Shown here piece after piece: positions 8,597 to 17,941 of a stretch of DNA of 45,657 nucleotides. This DNA comes from Bdellovibrionales bacterium. GTDB lineage: Bacteria > Bdellovibrionota > UBA1018 > CAIMNF01. How positions within the stretch are numbered: position 1 is the stretch's first letter; the number at the start of each line of letters is the position of its first letter. Made by a program: the position numbers and the translations under genes. The DNA lies in assembly GCA_018969905.1 (NCBI GenBank), contig JAGWXK010000008.1:1-45657 (forward strand), read 5' to 3'. The notes under the pieces were generated by a model. It was not told where the DNA came from. It saw only the letters and a program-made list of their open reading frames with translations, and searched no databases.

Positions 8597-9688
8597 TCAG
8601 AGCACTCCTTTATAAATCAGGAAACCGGTCACAAGGACATTCAAGAGCCCGACGGGAAACAAAACCTTCCAACCGAGGTTCATCAGTTGATCGAAGCGAA
8701 ACCTTGGAAGCGTCCAGCGTACCCAAACGAAGAACCACATCCAGAAGGCCACCTTGATGATAAAAGACAAGCCCTGAAAAATGACTTCCACCAGGTTGGG
8801 ATCTGGAATCAGTCCCAATGATTGAACGTGGGAAACCAGCACTGAAAAAAACGGTAAAAGTTGCCACCCCCCAAAAAACAAGGTTGTGATCAACGCCGAG
8901 GCAACTGCCATATTGATGAATTCCGCCATCATGAATAGAGCGAATCTCATGGAACCGTACTCCAAGTGATATCCGGCAATCAACTCGGACTCCCCCTCAG
9001 GAAGATCAAACGGAAGGCGATTCGTTTCCGCGAAAACCGAAACGAGAAACAAAAGAAATCCGACCGGCTGAATGAAGATACCCCACTTGGGCACCGCAAT
9101 CGCTCCCAACGTGAAGAGAGTTTCTCCCTGCTCAAAAACAATGTCCCCCAGTTTCACGGATTGAAAAACCATCATCAGGCCAACTAGCGATAACCCGAGC
9201 GTGAGCTCATAACTGATCATTTGGGCTGAACTTCTGAGACTCCCCAGGAGCGAATAGTGATTATTAGAGGCCCAACCAGCCATGATAATTCCGTAAACGC
9301 CGAGTGATGCAATCGAAAAGCAGTAAAGAACCCCGACATCTAGATTCGCGATCTGGAAGTGGGTGGTCGTGCCGTCGAGCGTAAGGGATCCTGCAAACGG
9401 AATTACCGCAAAAGTCATGAAAGCCGGAATCACAGCGACCCAAGGGGCAATCGTGTAGTAAAATTTATTTACATGTCCTGGAGCTCGGTCTTCTTTGAAG
9501 ATAAACTTAATCACATCACAGGCGGCTTGGAACAAACCAAACGGCCCCATCCGGTTGGGTCCGAGCCGGTTTTGCATCAATGCCGAACCTCTGCGCTCCA
9601 CAAATAGCATGATCGGAACCGTGGCCAGTAATCCGGCGAGCACGATTCCAATCTTTATGAACATCATCATCGGTTCAAGACTGCTCAT
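8597..9688 (-). CDS. nuoH: NADH-quinone oxidoreductase subunit H
   Basis: Eight-helix subunit (363 residues) that forms the base of the quinone chamber and links the peripheral and membrane arms. Recognisable elements are FVERRGSALMQNRLGPNRMG near residue 30, the charged loop AETNRLPFDLPEGESEL near residue 220, and WVRWTLPRFRFDQLM near the C-terminus. The start ATG at 9688 overlaps the nuoG stop as ATGA. Its short paralogue at 19750-20547 keeps the first and last of these regions but not the charged acidic loop. Confidence 0.97.
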   Translation of the reverse strand: MSSLEPMMMFIKIGIVLAGLLATVPIMLFVERRGSALMQNRLGPNRMGPFGLFQAACDVIKFIFKEDRAPGHVNKFYYTIAPWVAVIPAFMTFAVIPFAGSLTLDGTTTHFQIANLDVGVLYCFSIASLGVYGIIMAGWASNNHYSLLGSLRSSAQMISYELTLGLSLVGLMMVFQSVKLGDIVFEQGETLFTLGAIAVPKWGIFIQPVGFLLFLVSVFAETNRLPFDLPEGESELIAGYHLEYGSMRFALFMMAEFINMAVASALITTLFFGGWQLLPFFSVLVSHVQSLGLIPDPNLVEVIFQGLSFIIKVAFWMWFFVWVRWTLPRFRFDQLMNLGWKVLFPVGLLNVLVTGFLIYKGVL

Positions 9689-11103
9689 GCGGTTACCTCA
9701 TTGTTTCGTTGATTCAGCATCAACATCAACATTTCACCAGTCGACTTACATCTTCCCCTGGGCAGCAAAGCGCGCTTCATACCTTGTGGAACTCCCTGGT
9801 GATTGATGACGGTTCCATCCTTTTCAAGAAAACTGAGGCCGGGCAGGATTGCATGGAAAAAGTTCCGTTCTTTCTCAAGGAATACACCGACTCCGTAAGC
9901 CTTTTTGGCTTCGATTCTGGGCAGTTCCGCACGCCCGCCACGAAACACAACCACCACGTCGGACTTTGCGCTTCCAAGAAGCGGAGAGATGCCGAGGGAC
10001 TCAGCACCCTTTAAATTCGCGGTTTTGCTCTTCATTTTCAATATCTGATCCCTCGGGCCATCCTGTCCTGAGGTTTCCACTCCCGGAGTCCCAAAACTCT
10101 GAATCTGAATCTTGGGCGACAAAGCCCGGGCGGCGTCTTGAATCGCCTTCATCTCCTCATTTGTTAGGTCGGTACCAACCAAAAAAAGCACACTGGCACC
10201 AGCTGCATCAGTCCGCAGCCCGGAGAGGAGCTCCTCCCACCTGGCAACGAGCCAAGAGTCTCCGGCTTTTTTCATCGGATCGACGATGCGGCTCGGATCC
10301 TGTACATATTGATAATTGAATCTGCCTTCATCACACATCCAGTACTTGTTGATCTCAAGATTCTCACGAGGCACACAGCGATAAACCACGTTCCCCTCAT
10401 GTTGAACCTCCATGTTGCAGCCCTTAGAGCATCCCTCACAGACCGTGGGCGTTTTTTTCAGCATCCACGCCCGCTTCTTGAATCGGAAATCCTTCAAAGT
10501 AAGTGATCCCGTAGGGCAAATATCGGAATAGTTGCCGGCATATTCGGTTTTCAACTGCTTCCCATCAATCGTTGTGATGTCGATATTGTTGCCGCGCTTA
10601 ATGGCAACCATCTCATGAATTCCGGCAACCTCATCCCCAAAGCGAATGCAGCGGGTACAGTGAATGCAACGATTCATGTTTTTCTGAATGACCGGCCCCA
10701 TGTCAACATCCACATAGGTTCGTCGCTCTTCGGAATGTCTCATGAACTCACTTCCGTGCCCGAAAGAGTTATCCTGTAGGTCACACTCCCCTGATTTGTC
10801 ACAAATTGGACAATCCAATGGATGATTCAAGAGTAAAAACTCCATCGTTCCGGCACGGCCCTTTTTAACGGCCTCGGACTGGGTTTTCACCACCATCCCC
10901 TCTGCCGCCTGTGTCGAACAGGCGGTCTGCAGCTTAGGCATCTTTTCCACTTCCACGTAACACATCCGACACTGGGCAACGACCGAAAGCCCAGGATGAT
11001 AACAAAAAACAGGAATTTCTATTCCGGCTCTTTTGGCAACTGAAACCAGGTTTTCTCCCGGCTTGAACTCCACTTCTTTTCCGTCAATGGTACACTTAGG
11101 CAT
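9685..11103 (-). CDS. nuoG: NADH-quinone oxidoreductase subunit G, short form with N7-type ligands
   Basis: Iron-sulfur subunit of the NADH dehydrogenase module, 472 residues compared with ~780-910 in many bacteria. Ligands are visible for the [2Fe-2S] cluster N1b (Cys34/45/48/62), for the His-containing [4Fe-4S] cluster (His94, Cys98/101/107) and for N4 (Cys146/149/152/196). Cys222/225/229/257 also form the C-x2-C-x3-C-x27-C pattern of the extra cluster N7. The molybdopterin-oxidoreductase-like part after N7 is reduced to about 200 residues. The start at 11103 overlaps the end of nuoF by 8 bases. Together with nuoE and nuoF it gives this complex I its NADH-oxidising arm, which the nuo' module lacks. 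Confidence 0.95.
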   Translation of the reverse strand: MPKCTIDGKEVEFKPGENLVSVAKRAGIEIPVFCYHPGLSVVAQCRMCYVEVEKMPKLQTACSTQAAEGMVVKTQSEAVKKGRAGTMEFLLLNHPLDCPICDKSGECDLQDNSFGHGSEFMRHSEERRTYVDVDMGPVIQKNMNRCIHCTRCIRFGDEVAGIHEMVAIKRGNNIDITTIDGKQLKTEYAGNYSDICPTGSLTLKDFRFKKRAWMLKKTPTVCEGCSKGCNMEVQHEGNVVYRCVPRENLEINKYWMCDEGRFNYQYVQDPSRIVDPMKKAGDSWLVARWEELLSGLRTDAAGASVLFLVGTDLTNEEMKAIQDAARALSPKIQIQSFGTPGVETSGQDGPRDQILKMKSKTANLKGAESLGISPLLGSAKSDVVVVFRGGRAELPRIEAKKAYGVGVFLEKERNFFHAILPGLSFLEKDGTVINHQGVPQGMKRALLPRGRCKSTGEMLMLMLNQRNNEVTA

Positions 11104-12376
11104 GGCGACTTTGTCCCTTCACGTAAGCATCAAATTCGGACCTGAATTTCTTCACAAAACTCTGGACAGGCATCGCTGCCGCATCCCCAAGAGCGCAAAG
11201 AGTCTTGCCTCCGATGTTGCCGGCAACATCCACCAGCAAGTCAATATCGGCGGGCTTCGCCTCACCATGAATCACTTTATGCAGAAGAGACTCCATCCAG
11301 TGGCAACCCTCGCGGCAAGGCGTACATTGGCCACATGATTCATGGGCATAGAATTTTGTGATTCGAAGCAGAAGCTTTACGAGATCGGTATCCTCATCGA
11401 TCACCATGATCGCAGCTGATCCCATCATCGTTCCAATTTTCATCAAGGGCTCAACATCATAAACAGCATCAATCTCATCCGCAGTGAGAACCGGAGAGGA
11501 TGAGCCGCCCGGAATTACTGCCTTGAGTTTTTTGCCCTTCCAAACGCCGCCACCCAAATCATCAATAATTTGCCTCAAGGTCATTGACCCGGCCGCCACC
11601 TCATAAACTCCCGGACGGTTCACATGACCGGAGAGTGAAATCAGCCGCGTACCCCCGGATTTGTCGATCCTTCCAAGTTTAGCAAAAACCTCCCCACCCA
11701 ACCGGATGATGTGAGGCACATTCGCAATGGATTCGACATTGTTTACAGCCGTAGGGCATGAAAACGCTCCGGAAACAGCTGGAAAAGGGGGTTTTACTCG
11801 GGGCTCACCGCGTTTCCCTTCGAGGGAATTCAACAGGCCGGTCTCCTCTCCGCAGATATAAGCTCCGGCCCCACGATGAACCGTGATTTCCAGGTCAAAT
11901 CCAGACCCGAAAATATCTTTTCCGAGATATCCCTTCGCACGAGCCTCTTCGATCGCTTCCTCTAGAAGCTGCGCTTCACGAACATATTCTCCACGGATGT
12001 AGACATAGGCGTGCTTGCAGCCGATGGCAAAGGATCCGATCAGAAGACCCTCAATCAAAAGGTGAGGGGTGTACCGGATGATTTGCCGGTCTTTGCAGGT
12101 TCCCGGCTCGGACTCGTCGGCGTTGCACACGAGGTATTTCGGCTTTTCGGAGTTCTTTGGAATGAAGCTCCATTTCATGCCCATGGGAAATCCCGCTCCA
12201 CCCCGCCCACGAATATTGGCTTTTTTTACCTCTTCTACAACCTGATCCGGCGCCATGCTACCAAGCACTTTTCTTGCAGCCTCGTATCCATTCATTTCTT
12301 TGAGGTAATAGTCCAATGTCCTATTCGAATCCTTCCAAAAGTGCTGAACAAAAAGGGTTTGTGGATTAGCGCTCAT
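11096..12376 (-). CDS. nuoF: NADH-quinone oxidoreductase subunit F, NADH/FMN-binding
   Basis: Subunit that binds NADH and FMN and carries cluster N3 (426 residues). The glycine-rich nucleotide site is at residues 57-69 (GRGGAGFPMGMKW). The FMN/NADH region GAGAYICGEETGLL is near 170-182. The N3 ligands Cys348/351/354 (CGQCTPCREG) and Cys394 (LCALGD) are all present. It overlaps nuoE by 11 bases and nuoG by 8. There is no counterpart in the nuo' cluster. Confidence 0.97.
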   Translation of the reverse strand: MSANPQTLFVQHFWKDSNRTLDYYLKEMNGYEAARKVLGSMAPDQVVEEVKKANIRGRGGAGFPMGMKWSFIPKNSEKPKYLVCNADESEPGTCKDRQIIRYTPHLLIEGLLIGSFAIGCKHAYVYIRGEYVREAQLLEEAIEEARAKGYLGKDIFGSGFDLEITVHRGAGAYICGEETGLLNSLEGKRGEPRVKPPFPAVSGAFSCPTAVNNVESIANVPHIIRLGGEVFAKLGRIDKSGGTRLISLSGHVNRPGVYEVAAGSMTLRQIIDDLGGGVWKGKKLKAVIPGGSSSPVLTADEIDAVYDVEPLMKIGTMMGSAAIMVIDEDTDLVKLLLRITKFYAHESCGQCTPCREGCHWMESLLHKVIHGEAKPADIDLLVDVAGNIGGKTLCALGDAAAMPVQSFVKKFRSEFDAYVKGQSRHA

Positions 12377-12851
12377 GCTTCACCTTCTCAATAAAATCAT
12401 TCATGGAATTGATGTCGAGATTTTCGATGTAATCATCATTGGCCATCATCACGGGGGCAGTCGTACACGCTCCGAGGCATTCTTCTTCTGAAAGAGTGAA
12501 GGCCCCATCAGGAGTGGTTTCACCACATTTCACTCCAAGCTTTTTTTCGGCGAACTCCATTAGTTCGTTCGCCCCCCTCAAACAGCACGCCACATTGGTA
12601 CAGAGCTTCAGGTGCATTTTTCCCACCGGCTTCAGGTTGTACATGGTGTAGAAACTCGCCACCTCCCGGATCTGGGCCTCATGAACCCCGATGTATTCTG
12701 CTATCTCTGCCAAAATCTCTTTCGGCAGCCATCCAAATTCGGCCTGCGCCTGATGCAGGGACGGAAGGATCAACGCCTTTCGATCGGGATATCTCGGCTC
12801 TTTCTGCCTCATTGCCTCGTAAAATTTTTCCGAAAGGAGTCTCTCTTTCAT
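12366..12851 (-). CDS. nuoE: NADH-quinone oxidoreductase subunit E, [2Fe-2S]
   Basis: Thioredoxin-fold [2Fe-2S] subunit (161 residues) of the NADH dehydrogenase module. The N1a ligands are Cys84 and Cys89 (LCTNVACCLRG) and Cys125 and Cys129 (ECLGAC). I start it at ATG 12851, which forms an ATGA overlap with the nuoD stop. The frame stays open upstream to 12953, but that extension lies inside nuoD, is rich in Arg/Gly/Cys and does not look like NuoE. The sequence from MKERLLSEKF matches the usual NuoE N-terminal helical bundle. Confidence 0.95.
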   Translation of the reverse strand: MKERLLSEKFYEAMRQKEPRYPDRKALILPSLHQAQAEFGWLPKEILAEIAEYIGVHEAQIREVASFYTMYNLKPVGKMHLKLCTNVACCLRGANELMEFAEKKLGVKCGETTPDGAFTLSEEECLGACTTAPVMMANDDYIENLDINSMNDFIEKVKHER

Positions 12852-14128
12852 CGATCCAGCTCTCCCGCAATTACGTTGATACTTCCAAGAGCAGCCACGA
12901 GGTCCGCAATATATTCTCCTTGAATCATGGGGTCGAGCCCCTGGTAATGCCAAAAAGAGGGTGATCGGATTCTCATACGATGAGCCATTGGGCCGCCCTT
13001 GCTGATGATGTAAAAGCCAAGTTCTCCATTGGCGGCCTCGAACGGGGTGTATGCCTCACCAACCGGAACATCAAAGCCCGTCATGAAAAACTTGAAATGA
13101 TGAATGAGTCCCTCCATGGTGTTGTATACTCTTTCTTTTTCTGGAATGCGGGTCCGCTTGTCATCGGCCCAAACGGGCCCCTTTTTAATTCGATCCGCAC
13201 ACTGAGTGAGAATGTTCAGACTTTGTTTTATCTCTTCAACGCGGACAAAATAGCGATCAAAAACATCTCCTGTCTGGGCTACAGGAACATCGAATTCCAT
13301 TTTGTCATAAAACATGCACGGCTGATCTCGTCTCAGATCAATGTCGAGTCCTGCTGCTCGAGCATTCGGCCCTGTATAGCTGTATCTCAGACAGTCTTCC
13401 TTGTTGAAGATTGCCACGCCCTTGGTTCGCTTCAGCCAGATCCGGTTTTCAGTCAGCAAGCGATCCATCTCCTCGATGACTTCCCGCGTTTGCTTGACCC
13501 AATCTTTCACCTCGCGCTCCCAACCCTCCGGTGCATCAGCCATGAGGCCTCCGATTCGTGTGTAGGAGGTCGTCAGCCTGGCGCCACAGAGCTTTTCAAT
13601 AAGCGTGTAAGCCCTTTCGCGCTGATGATATCCGTAAAGAAAATACGAAAAAGCACCAAGATCGACTGCATTGATCCCGATACAGATCAAGTGATCAATC
13701 ACTCTCGCCAGTTCTGCGCACATCATTCGTATCCACACCGCTCGCTCTGGAACCTCGACGCCCAGCAATCGCTCAACGGACATCGCGTAAGCGACATTGT
13801 TTGCGAGGGCGGAACAATAGTTCAAACGATCCGTATAGACTACGAATTGATGGTAGGTCCTGTTCTCACCAAGCTTCTCTTTCGCGCGGTGGGTATACCC
13901 GAATTCGCAAACTGATTTTTCAATGACCTCACCATTCAGCCTTGCCATACAACGAAAGGCGCCGTGCATTGCGGGATGCGTGGGACCGATATTCACTAGA
14001 ACCTTGGAGTCTTCGAAGATGTCGTCCGAATCCCTTTTCAGCGAAACATCATAGGTTGCTGGAAAGCCCCAACGGGAGACATCAAGGGGGGCATCCGTTC
14101 TGAAATTTTTGGAATTTTCCTGACTCAT
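12848..14128 (-). CDS. nuoD: NADH-quinone oxidoreductase subunit D
   Basis: The 49-kDa-type subunit (426 residues) that forms the quinone-reduction pocket next to cluster N2. Quinone-headgroup residues are present: His55 in GPTHPAMHG (residues 48-56) and Tyr104 in DRLNYCSALANN. The conserved C-terminus SINVIAGELDR is intact. It overlaps nuoC (ATGA at 14125-14128) and nuoE (ATGA). It is a stand-alone NuoD rather than a NuoCD fusion, since nuoC is a separate gene upstream. Confidence 0.97.
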   Translation of the reverse strand: MSQENSKNFRTDAPLDVSRWGFPATYDVSLKRDSDDIFEDSKVLVNIGPTHPAMHGAFRCMARLNGEVIEKSVCEFGYTHRAKEKLGENRTYHQFVVYTDRLNYCSALANNVAYAMSVERLLGVEVPERAVWIRMMCAELARVIDHLICIGINAVDLGAFSYFLYGYHQRERAYTLIEKLCGARLTTSYTRIGGLMADAPEGWEREVKDWVKQTREVIEEMDRLLTENRIWLKRTKGVAIFNKEDCLRYSYTGPNARAAGLDIDLRRDQPCMFYDKMEFDVPVAQTGDVFDRYFVRVEEIKQSLNILTQCADRIKKGPVWADDKRTRIPEKERVYNTMEGLIHHFKFFMTGFDVPVGEAYTPFEAANGELGFYIISKGGPMAHRMRIRSPSFWHYQGLDPMIQGEYIADLVAALGSINVIAGELDR

Positions 14129-14685
14129 TTGAACAGCTCCGGGTCGATTGGCTCGGGGGAAAGAAAAACCTGATAGCCCCGCAGTGGATAATCTTTTCGA
14201 AGAGGGTGGCCCTCCCAGCGTACGTCCATGAGAATCCTTCTCAGATCGGGATGGCCCTCAAAGCGTATTCCGAACATATCGAAAATCTCACGTTCGGCCC
14301 AATTCGCGCCCTCCCATAGAGGTATGAGCGAAGGGAAGAGCTCGCTTTCTGCGATTCGAATCTTAATGCGAAGCCTCACCTTGGTCGCAACACCCATCAA
14401 GTGAAGGATCAAATGAAAACGCTTCTCACCTCCCTCATCAGACGCCGTATAATCGGTAAGAAATGAAAGCCCATGAACTTCTTTCAGTTCCCGAAGAACT
14501 TCCAAAGCCCCCGTTTTTTCCAAAAACAAGGTCGGAATATCCACCGGATGGGCATCAGGAAGCAGAACCTCCTCAATATGGTCTGGAAACTTCGTCTTCA
14601 GGGCTTCGATCATCGAGCCCCACTGGGTTGAAAACTTTTCTTTCCAGCCTCCGTAAATTGTCGGAATCAGGGTTTGAACATTCAT
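14125..14685 (-). CDS. nuoC: NADH-quinone oxidoreductase subunit C
   Basis: The 30-kDa-type peripheral subunit (186 residues). The C-terminal family signature is clear: [22 protein letters not shown] followed by [12 protein letters not shown]. It starts at ATG 14685, overlapping the nuoB stop as ATGA. It helps hold NuoD, NuoB and NuoI together. No equivalent exists in the nuo' module, where the B-like gene runs straight into the D-like gene. Confidence 0.96.
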   Translation of the reverse strand: MNVQTLIPTIYGGWKEKFSTQWGSMIEALKTKFPDHIEEVLLPDAHPVDIPTLFLEKTGALEVLRELKEVHGLSFLTDYTASDEGGEKRFHLILHLMGVATKVRLRIKIRIAESELFPSLIPLWEGANWAEREIFDMFGIRFEGHPDLRRILMDVRWEGHPLRKDYPLRGYQVFLSPEPIDPELFK

Positions 14686-15185
14686 GAGCGTGACTCCTTC
14701 AGAGCCCGCTCTCTACGCTGTGAGTGCGTCTCACCCAAAGCGATCATATCCTTCAGGCGCAGCAGACCATTCAAAAGACCCTCGGGTGCGGGTGGGCATC
14801 CCGGCACATACACATCAACCGGCACGACCGTATCAATCCCTTGGGTGACACTGTAAACATTGAAAATACCTCCGGATGAAGCACATGCCCCCATGGAGAT
14901 CACCCACTTGGGATCGGCCATCTGATCATAAATGTTTCTCAACACCGGAGCCATTTTCAGGTTCACAATTCCCGCAACGATCAAGAGATCGCTTTGCCGG
15001 GGAGAAAAGCGGACAACCTCCGCTCCGAATCTTGCCATGTCATAGCCCGAAGCAAGGGTGGACATGAGCTCGATCCCACAGCAGCTCGTGCCGAAGGGCA
15101 GGGGAAAAAGGGAATGCTTCCTTGCCCAATTCACCATGTCTTCAAGCCTTGTTGTAAAAAAATCCGACGAGCCATCCTTACTCAT
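14682..15185 (-). CDS. nuoB: NADH-quinone oxidoreductase subunit B, cluster N2
   Basis: Carries [4Fe-4S] cluster N2, which gives electrons to quinone (167 residues). The tandem cysteines Cys35-Cys36 (GTSCCGIE), Cys101 (GACASSGG) and Cys130 (PGCPPAPE) make the four ligands. The start at 15185 is 3 bases after the nuoA stop, with GGGAG a few bases upstream. The gene is followed by separate nuoC and nuoD genes. Confidence 0.97.
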   Translation of the reverse strand: MSKDGSSDFFTTRLEDMVNWARKHSLFPLPFGTSCCGIELMSTLASGYDMARFGAEVVRFSPRQSDLLIVAGIVNLKMAPVLRNIYDQMADPKWVISMGACASSGGIFNVYSVTQGIDTVVPVDVYVPGCPPAPEGLLNGLLRLKDMIALGETHSQRRERALKESRS

Positions 15186-15188
15186 AAC

Positions 15189-15551
15189 TCACTCCCACTC
15201 CAGAGCGCCCTTGCGCAGAACGTACACATAACCGACAAAGAGCACCGCAACGAAGGCGAGCATCTCAACAAGGATGAAAGTCCCTGTACTCATGAACTTT
15301 TTGTAAACCACCGCCCAAGGGTAAAAAAATACGGTTTCCACATCAAAAAGCAAAAATAAGATCGCCACCAGATAGAAACGAACAGAGATTCTCTGTTTTT
15401 TTACGTTCTCATTGATGGGCACTCCGCATTCCGCAGGTGAGTCTTTTGTTTTATTGGGCAACTTCGGTCCAAGCCAAGTGGTAATCAGCAGCACGGCTCC
15501 GCCAATGCCCACTCCTGCTGCCATTAGGACCAGCACAGGAAGGTACTCCAT
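15189..15551 (-). CDS. nuoA: NADH-quinone oxidoreductase subunit A
   Basis: Three-helix subunit (120 residues) at the junction of the two complex I arms. The long first loop (SPAECGVP, carrying the family Cys) and the FDVETVFFYPWAVVYK motif are present. ATG 15551 has AAGGAA about 7 bases upstream. The preceding gap to the nuoN-like gene is only 36 bases and holds no hairpin or obvious promoter, so the canonical operon may be transcribed together with the nuo' genes upstream. Confidence 0.97.
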   Translation of the reverse strand: MEYLPVLVLMAAGVGIGGAVLLITTWLGPKLPNKTKDSPAECGVPINENVKKQRISVRFYLVAILFLLFDVETVFFYPWAVVYKKFMSTGTFILVEMLAFVAVLFVGYVYVLRKGALEWE

Positions 15552-15587
15552 TATCGTTTCCTTTCTGATGTTGTAACGAAGAAGACC

Positions 15588-16952
15588 TTACCACAAATTC
15601 AGGGGCGGATGACGATATAAAACCGCAATCAACTGCGGATGCAAGGAGGAGAGGGTAATGACTCCGATCAGATAAAAAACCAAAAAGAAGGCCTCGCCAG
15701 GAGTAAATGGCCTTTGATTCTCTTTGGAAACACGAACCAGAAGCACTTTTCCAATGATTTGAGTTGAAGCGATGAGCATTACCAGCCAGACCACCGCGAT
15801 CCCGATAGCCGAAATGAAATTGGAAGCACCCAATAAATCAGAGATCATCTGATAATATCGATCGCCCATTACAAGTGGGGGAGCGCCCGGAACGGCGATG
15901 AGGGCGAAAAGAATCAGGGTTTTATTTCTATACTCCGATTCCAGAAAGGCGTGAGAAAGCAATATGAAAGTAAGAAAGGTTCCAATGGTCAGAATGAACA
16001 AGCTAGGAATCGCCCGATCGCCTGGAAGAAGAATGGAAAATACCACCAAACCGATCAGGACGGGATATATGGCAGACAGCCAAGCGTGATGGTCACGCGT
16101 AACTATCGACTTAAGGGCGGACCTGAGGGTGATTGCAGAAATAGCGGCGCCAAGAAACCAACGAGGCATCTGATTGGACACTGCTGAAAAAGATTCCAGC
16201 ACCGGAACTCCAACCCTTGTCCAAAAAGCTATCAGCACAATCAGCTGGCCAAACCATGCCACCGCAAGCCCTAGAGGGCCTTTTCCCGTGTAACCACCGC
16301 TCGCAAGCGGCATCAAACCACACAAAACCACAAGGACAACCAGGGTCGCATGGGGCCAGCCCCCAGGCCCTGCCGCTTCCAAAGCAGTGCTCCACTCGGA
16401 AAACCTAACCGTGCGAAGGACGGAAGTGGAAAGAACGAACAGGATGGCGATCAGCAGTGACCAGGTTCCCATCCAAACCGACTTTTCCCTGAATACTTTC
16501 ACCCATGATTGAGAGCCTGCAGATTCGATGAAAATGACGCTGGAGGCGGAAAAATAAACCCCGAGAGAAGAGACAAGAAAGCCAACCAGGTTCTGCGAAA
16601 GCGCAACTCCACAGAGAAAGAGTGAGAAAAACTGAAGAAATAAAACAGCCCTCTGCTTGTCCCGCAAACTCAAATTTCCATGAAAAAACACCGAGAGCGT
16701 GAACCCTCCCAGAGACAATAGCGCAATCATCCGCAGAAAAAATGAAATGGAGTCGGACAAGACCATGGAGCCCGAAGCTTCAAAAAATGAAAGATCGGAG
16801 CGGAGAAAATAATAAACCAATCCAGAAAATGCCGAAATCGAAACAAGAATGGGATGGGATCCACGGGTGGGCATAAAAAACGCCGTCAGCAGAAGAGAAC
16901 CAAGAAGCAAACCCGTGATCAGGACTTCCGGAATGAAGTTCAAAAGAATCAC
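15588..16952 (-). CDS. NuoN-like divergent membrane protein of the nuo' module
   Basis: A 454-residue polytopic membrane protein with about 13 helices. The start is GTG 16952, overlapping the upstream stop as GTGA, with GGGAGG 6 bases upstream. The frame is open to 17126, but that part lies within the preceding gene and is not membrane-like. Similarity to NuoN is spread along the chain: PEVLITGLLL at the start, SFFLRMIALLSLGGF near the third helix pair, and a PGAPPLVMG segment where NuoN has AGMPFTVGF. The first-channel Glu position reads SSLG, and the channel Lys position reads LVVLCGLMP. I infer a NuoN descendant that can no longer move protons through the usual path. It is the last gene of nuo', 36 bases before nuoA. 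Confidence 0.8.
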   Translation of the reverse strand: MILLNFIPEVLITGLLLGSLLLTAFFMPTRGSHPILVSISAFSGLVYYFLRSDLSFFEASGSMVLSDSISFFLRMIALLSLGGFTLSVFFHGNLSLRDKQRAVLFLQFFSLFLCGVALSQNLVGFLVSSLGVYFSASSVIFIESAGSQSWVKVFREKSVWMGTWSLLIAILFVLSTSVLRTVRFSEWSTALEAAGPGGWPHATLVVLVVLCGLMPLASGGYTGKGPLGLAVAWFGQLIVLIAFWTRVGVPVLESFSAVSNQMPRWFLGAAISAITLRSALKSIVTRDHHAWLSAIYPVLIGLVVFSILLPGDRAIPSLFILTIGTFLTFILLSHAFLESEYRNKTLILFALIAVPGAPPLVMGDRYYQMISDLLGASNFISAIGIAVVWLVMLIASTQIIGKVLLVRVSKENQRPFTPGEAFFLVFYLIGVITLSSLHPQLIAVLYRHPPLNLW

Positions 16953-17941
16953 TTTAGCCCTCCCATCAGAAACCAGAGCATTCCGCCCCCGGAAACCCCT
17001 TGAACTGCAACCACCGTCCAAAACCGGATTCTCGCTTTTCGATTTGAAACCTGGGGTGTTTTGGGATGACAGAGAACCAGCGTAATTGCTTGCATGATGA
17101 ACCCGATGAATCCAAGAGCTGCCCAACCAAGACCCAGCTCAATCAGAACCTTCACCATAAAGTAAAGCGCCATGAAGCCGACCAGCCCGGGAAATCCAAG
17201 CGACGAAACCCTGGAAAAAACAAAATGTCCTTTTCCAAGTTGTAAGGCGCAGGTCATCAACACAACCGAACTCACAGCAAACGTGGCGATTGCGGCCAGC
17301 GCCTGACTCATTAAGGACTCGCTTGGAGCCGCCAAAACCAAAAGCGCAAAACCAATCCAGGAATGGCTCCAAAAAACCATAACAGAGCGCACCCTAAGTC
17401 GGGCAAGGCCCATCACTCCTGCGACAAGTACGGTAATACTACCAACGGACAGAAGGGCGTAGCGCCAACCCTCTTCCAAGTCTCCCGAAATCTCCTCTTT
17501 CCATCGCGAAAGAATGTAAATTGCGGCAAAAGCCGGAATGACCACAGATCCCAGGAATGCCCTCAGAGTGAGTCTCTCGTAAAAACGCGCGAAAAGCAGG
17601 GTGGTAACTCCATTTGGAATGAGCAACAACAAACCAAAGAGCCCAAGAATCCTTCCCTGCCAGCACGAGCCCAATGCATGTCCGAAGATTGCAATCACAC
17701 CCCCGGCCATGACCATCGCAAATCTTTTTTGTGCCACCCCGTTGTTTTCACGCCTCATTCCGACCGAAGCCTGAACAAATGCAAAAATCTGCACGAGAAG
17801 CAACATCAGAAGCCCGAACGAAATGGAAGTGAAACAAAAAATCAGAAGACACAGAAGAACGGGCACCAAATGCTGCCTTGAAACACAAAAAAGCCATGAA
17901 AGGACAACCATCGCACCCCAAGGAGAATATTCGAAAATCAA
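16949..17941 (-). CDS. NuoM-like divergent, internally shortened membrane protein of the nuo' module
   Basis: A 330-residue hydrophobic protein starting at TTG 17941, with a TTGA overlap with the previous gene and GGGGGTGA just upstream. Similarity to NuoM can be traced. A segment ending ARFYERLTLRAFLGS matches NuoM GERQKATAVFRFFLMSFLGS. SHSWIGFALLVL matches SISHLGFVMLGV. SSLGFPGLVGFMALYF matches ASVSLPGTLNFAGEFL. At the Glu144 position it has Gly (GLLLIP against ESVFIP). About 100 residues covering the channel Lys and broken helix are missing between these blocks, and the second Glu is also lost. The subunit therefore looks like a structural remnant of an antiporter-like protein that is still translated within the operon. 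Confidence 0.75.
   Translation of the reverse strand: MIFEYSPWGAMVVLSWLFCVSRQHLVPVLLCLLIFCFTSISFGLLMLLLVQIFAFVQASVGMRRENNGVAQKRFAMVMAGGVIAIFGHALGSCWQGRILGLFGLLLLIPNGVTTLLFARFYERLTLRAFLGSVVIPAFAAIYILSRWKEEISGDLEEGWRYALLSVGSITVLVAGVMGLARLRVRSVMVFWSHSWIGFALLVLAAPSESLMSQALAAIATFAVSSVVLMTCALQLGKGHFVFSRVSSLGFPGLVGFMALYFMVKVLIELGLGWAALGFIGFIMQAITLVLCHPKTPQVSNRKARIRFWTVVAVQGVSGGGMLWFLMGGLK

Noticed and set aside
12366-12953. Longer 195-codon form of nuoE
   Set aside because: The extension overlaps nuoD by about 100 bases and does not resemble NuoE. ATG 12851 gives the ATGA overlap typical of this operon.
12980-13915. 311-codon ORF on the + strand
   Set aside because: It lies wholly antisense to nuoD, whose product is clearly recognisable. 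The antisense translation has no family motif, so it is a shadow frame.
15588-17126. Longer 512-codon form of the NuoN-like gene
   Set aside because: The extra N-terminal ~58 codons lie inside the NuoM-like gene and are hydrophilic. GTG 16952 with GGGAGG upstream and a GTGA overlap is a much better start.
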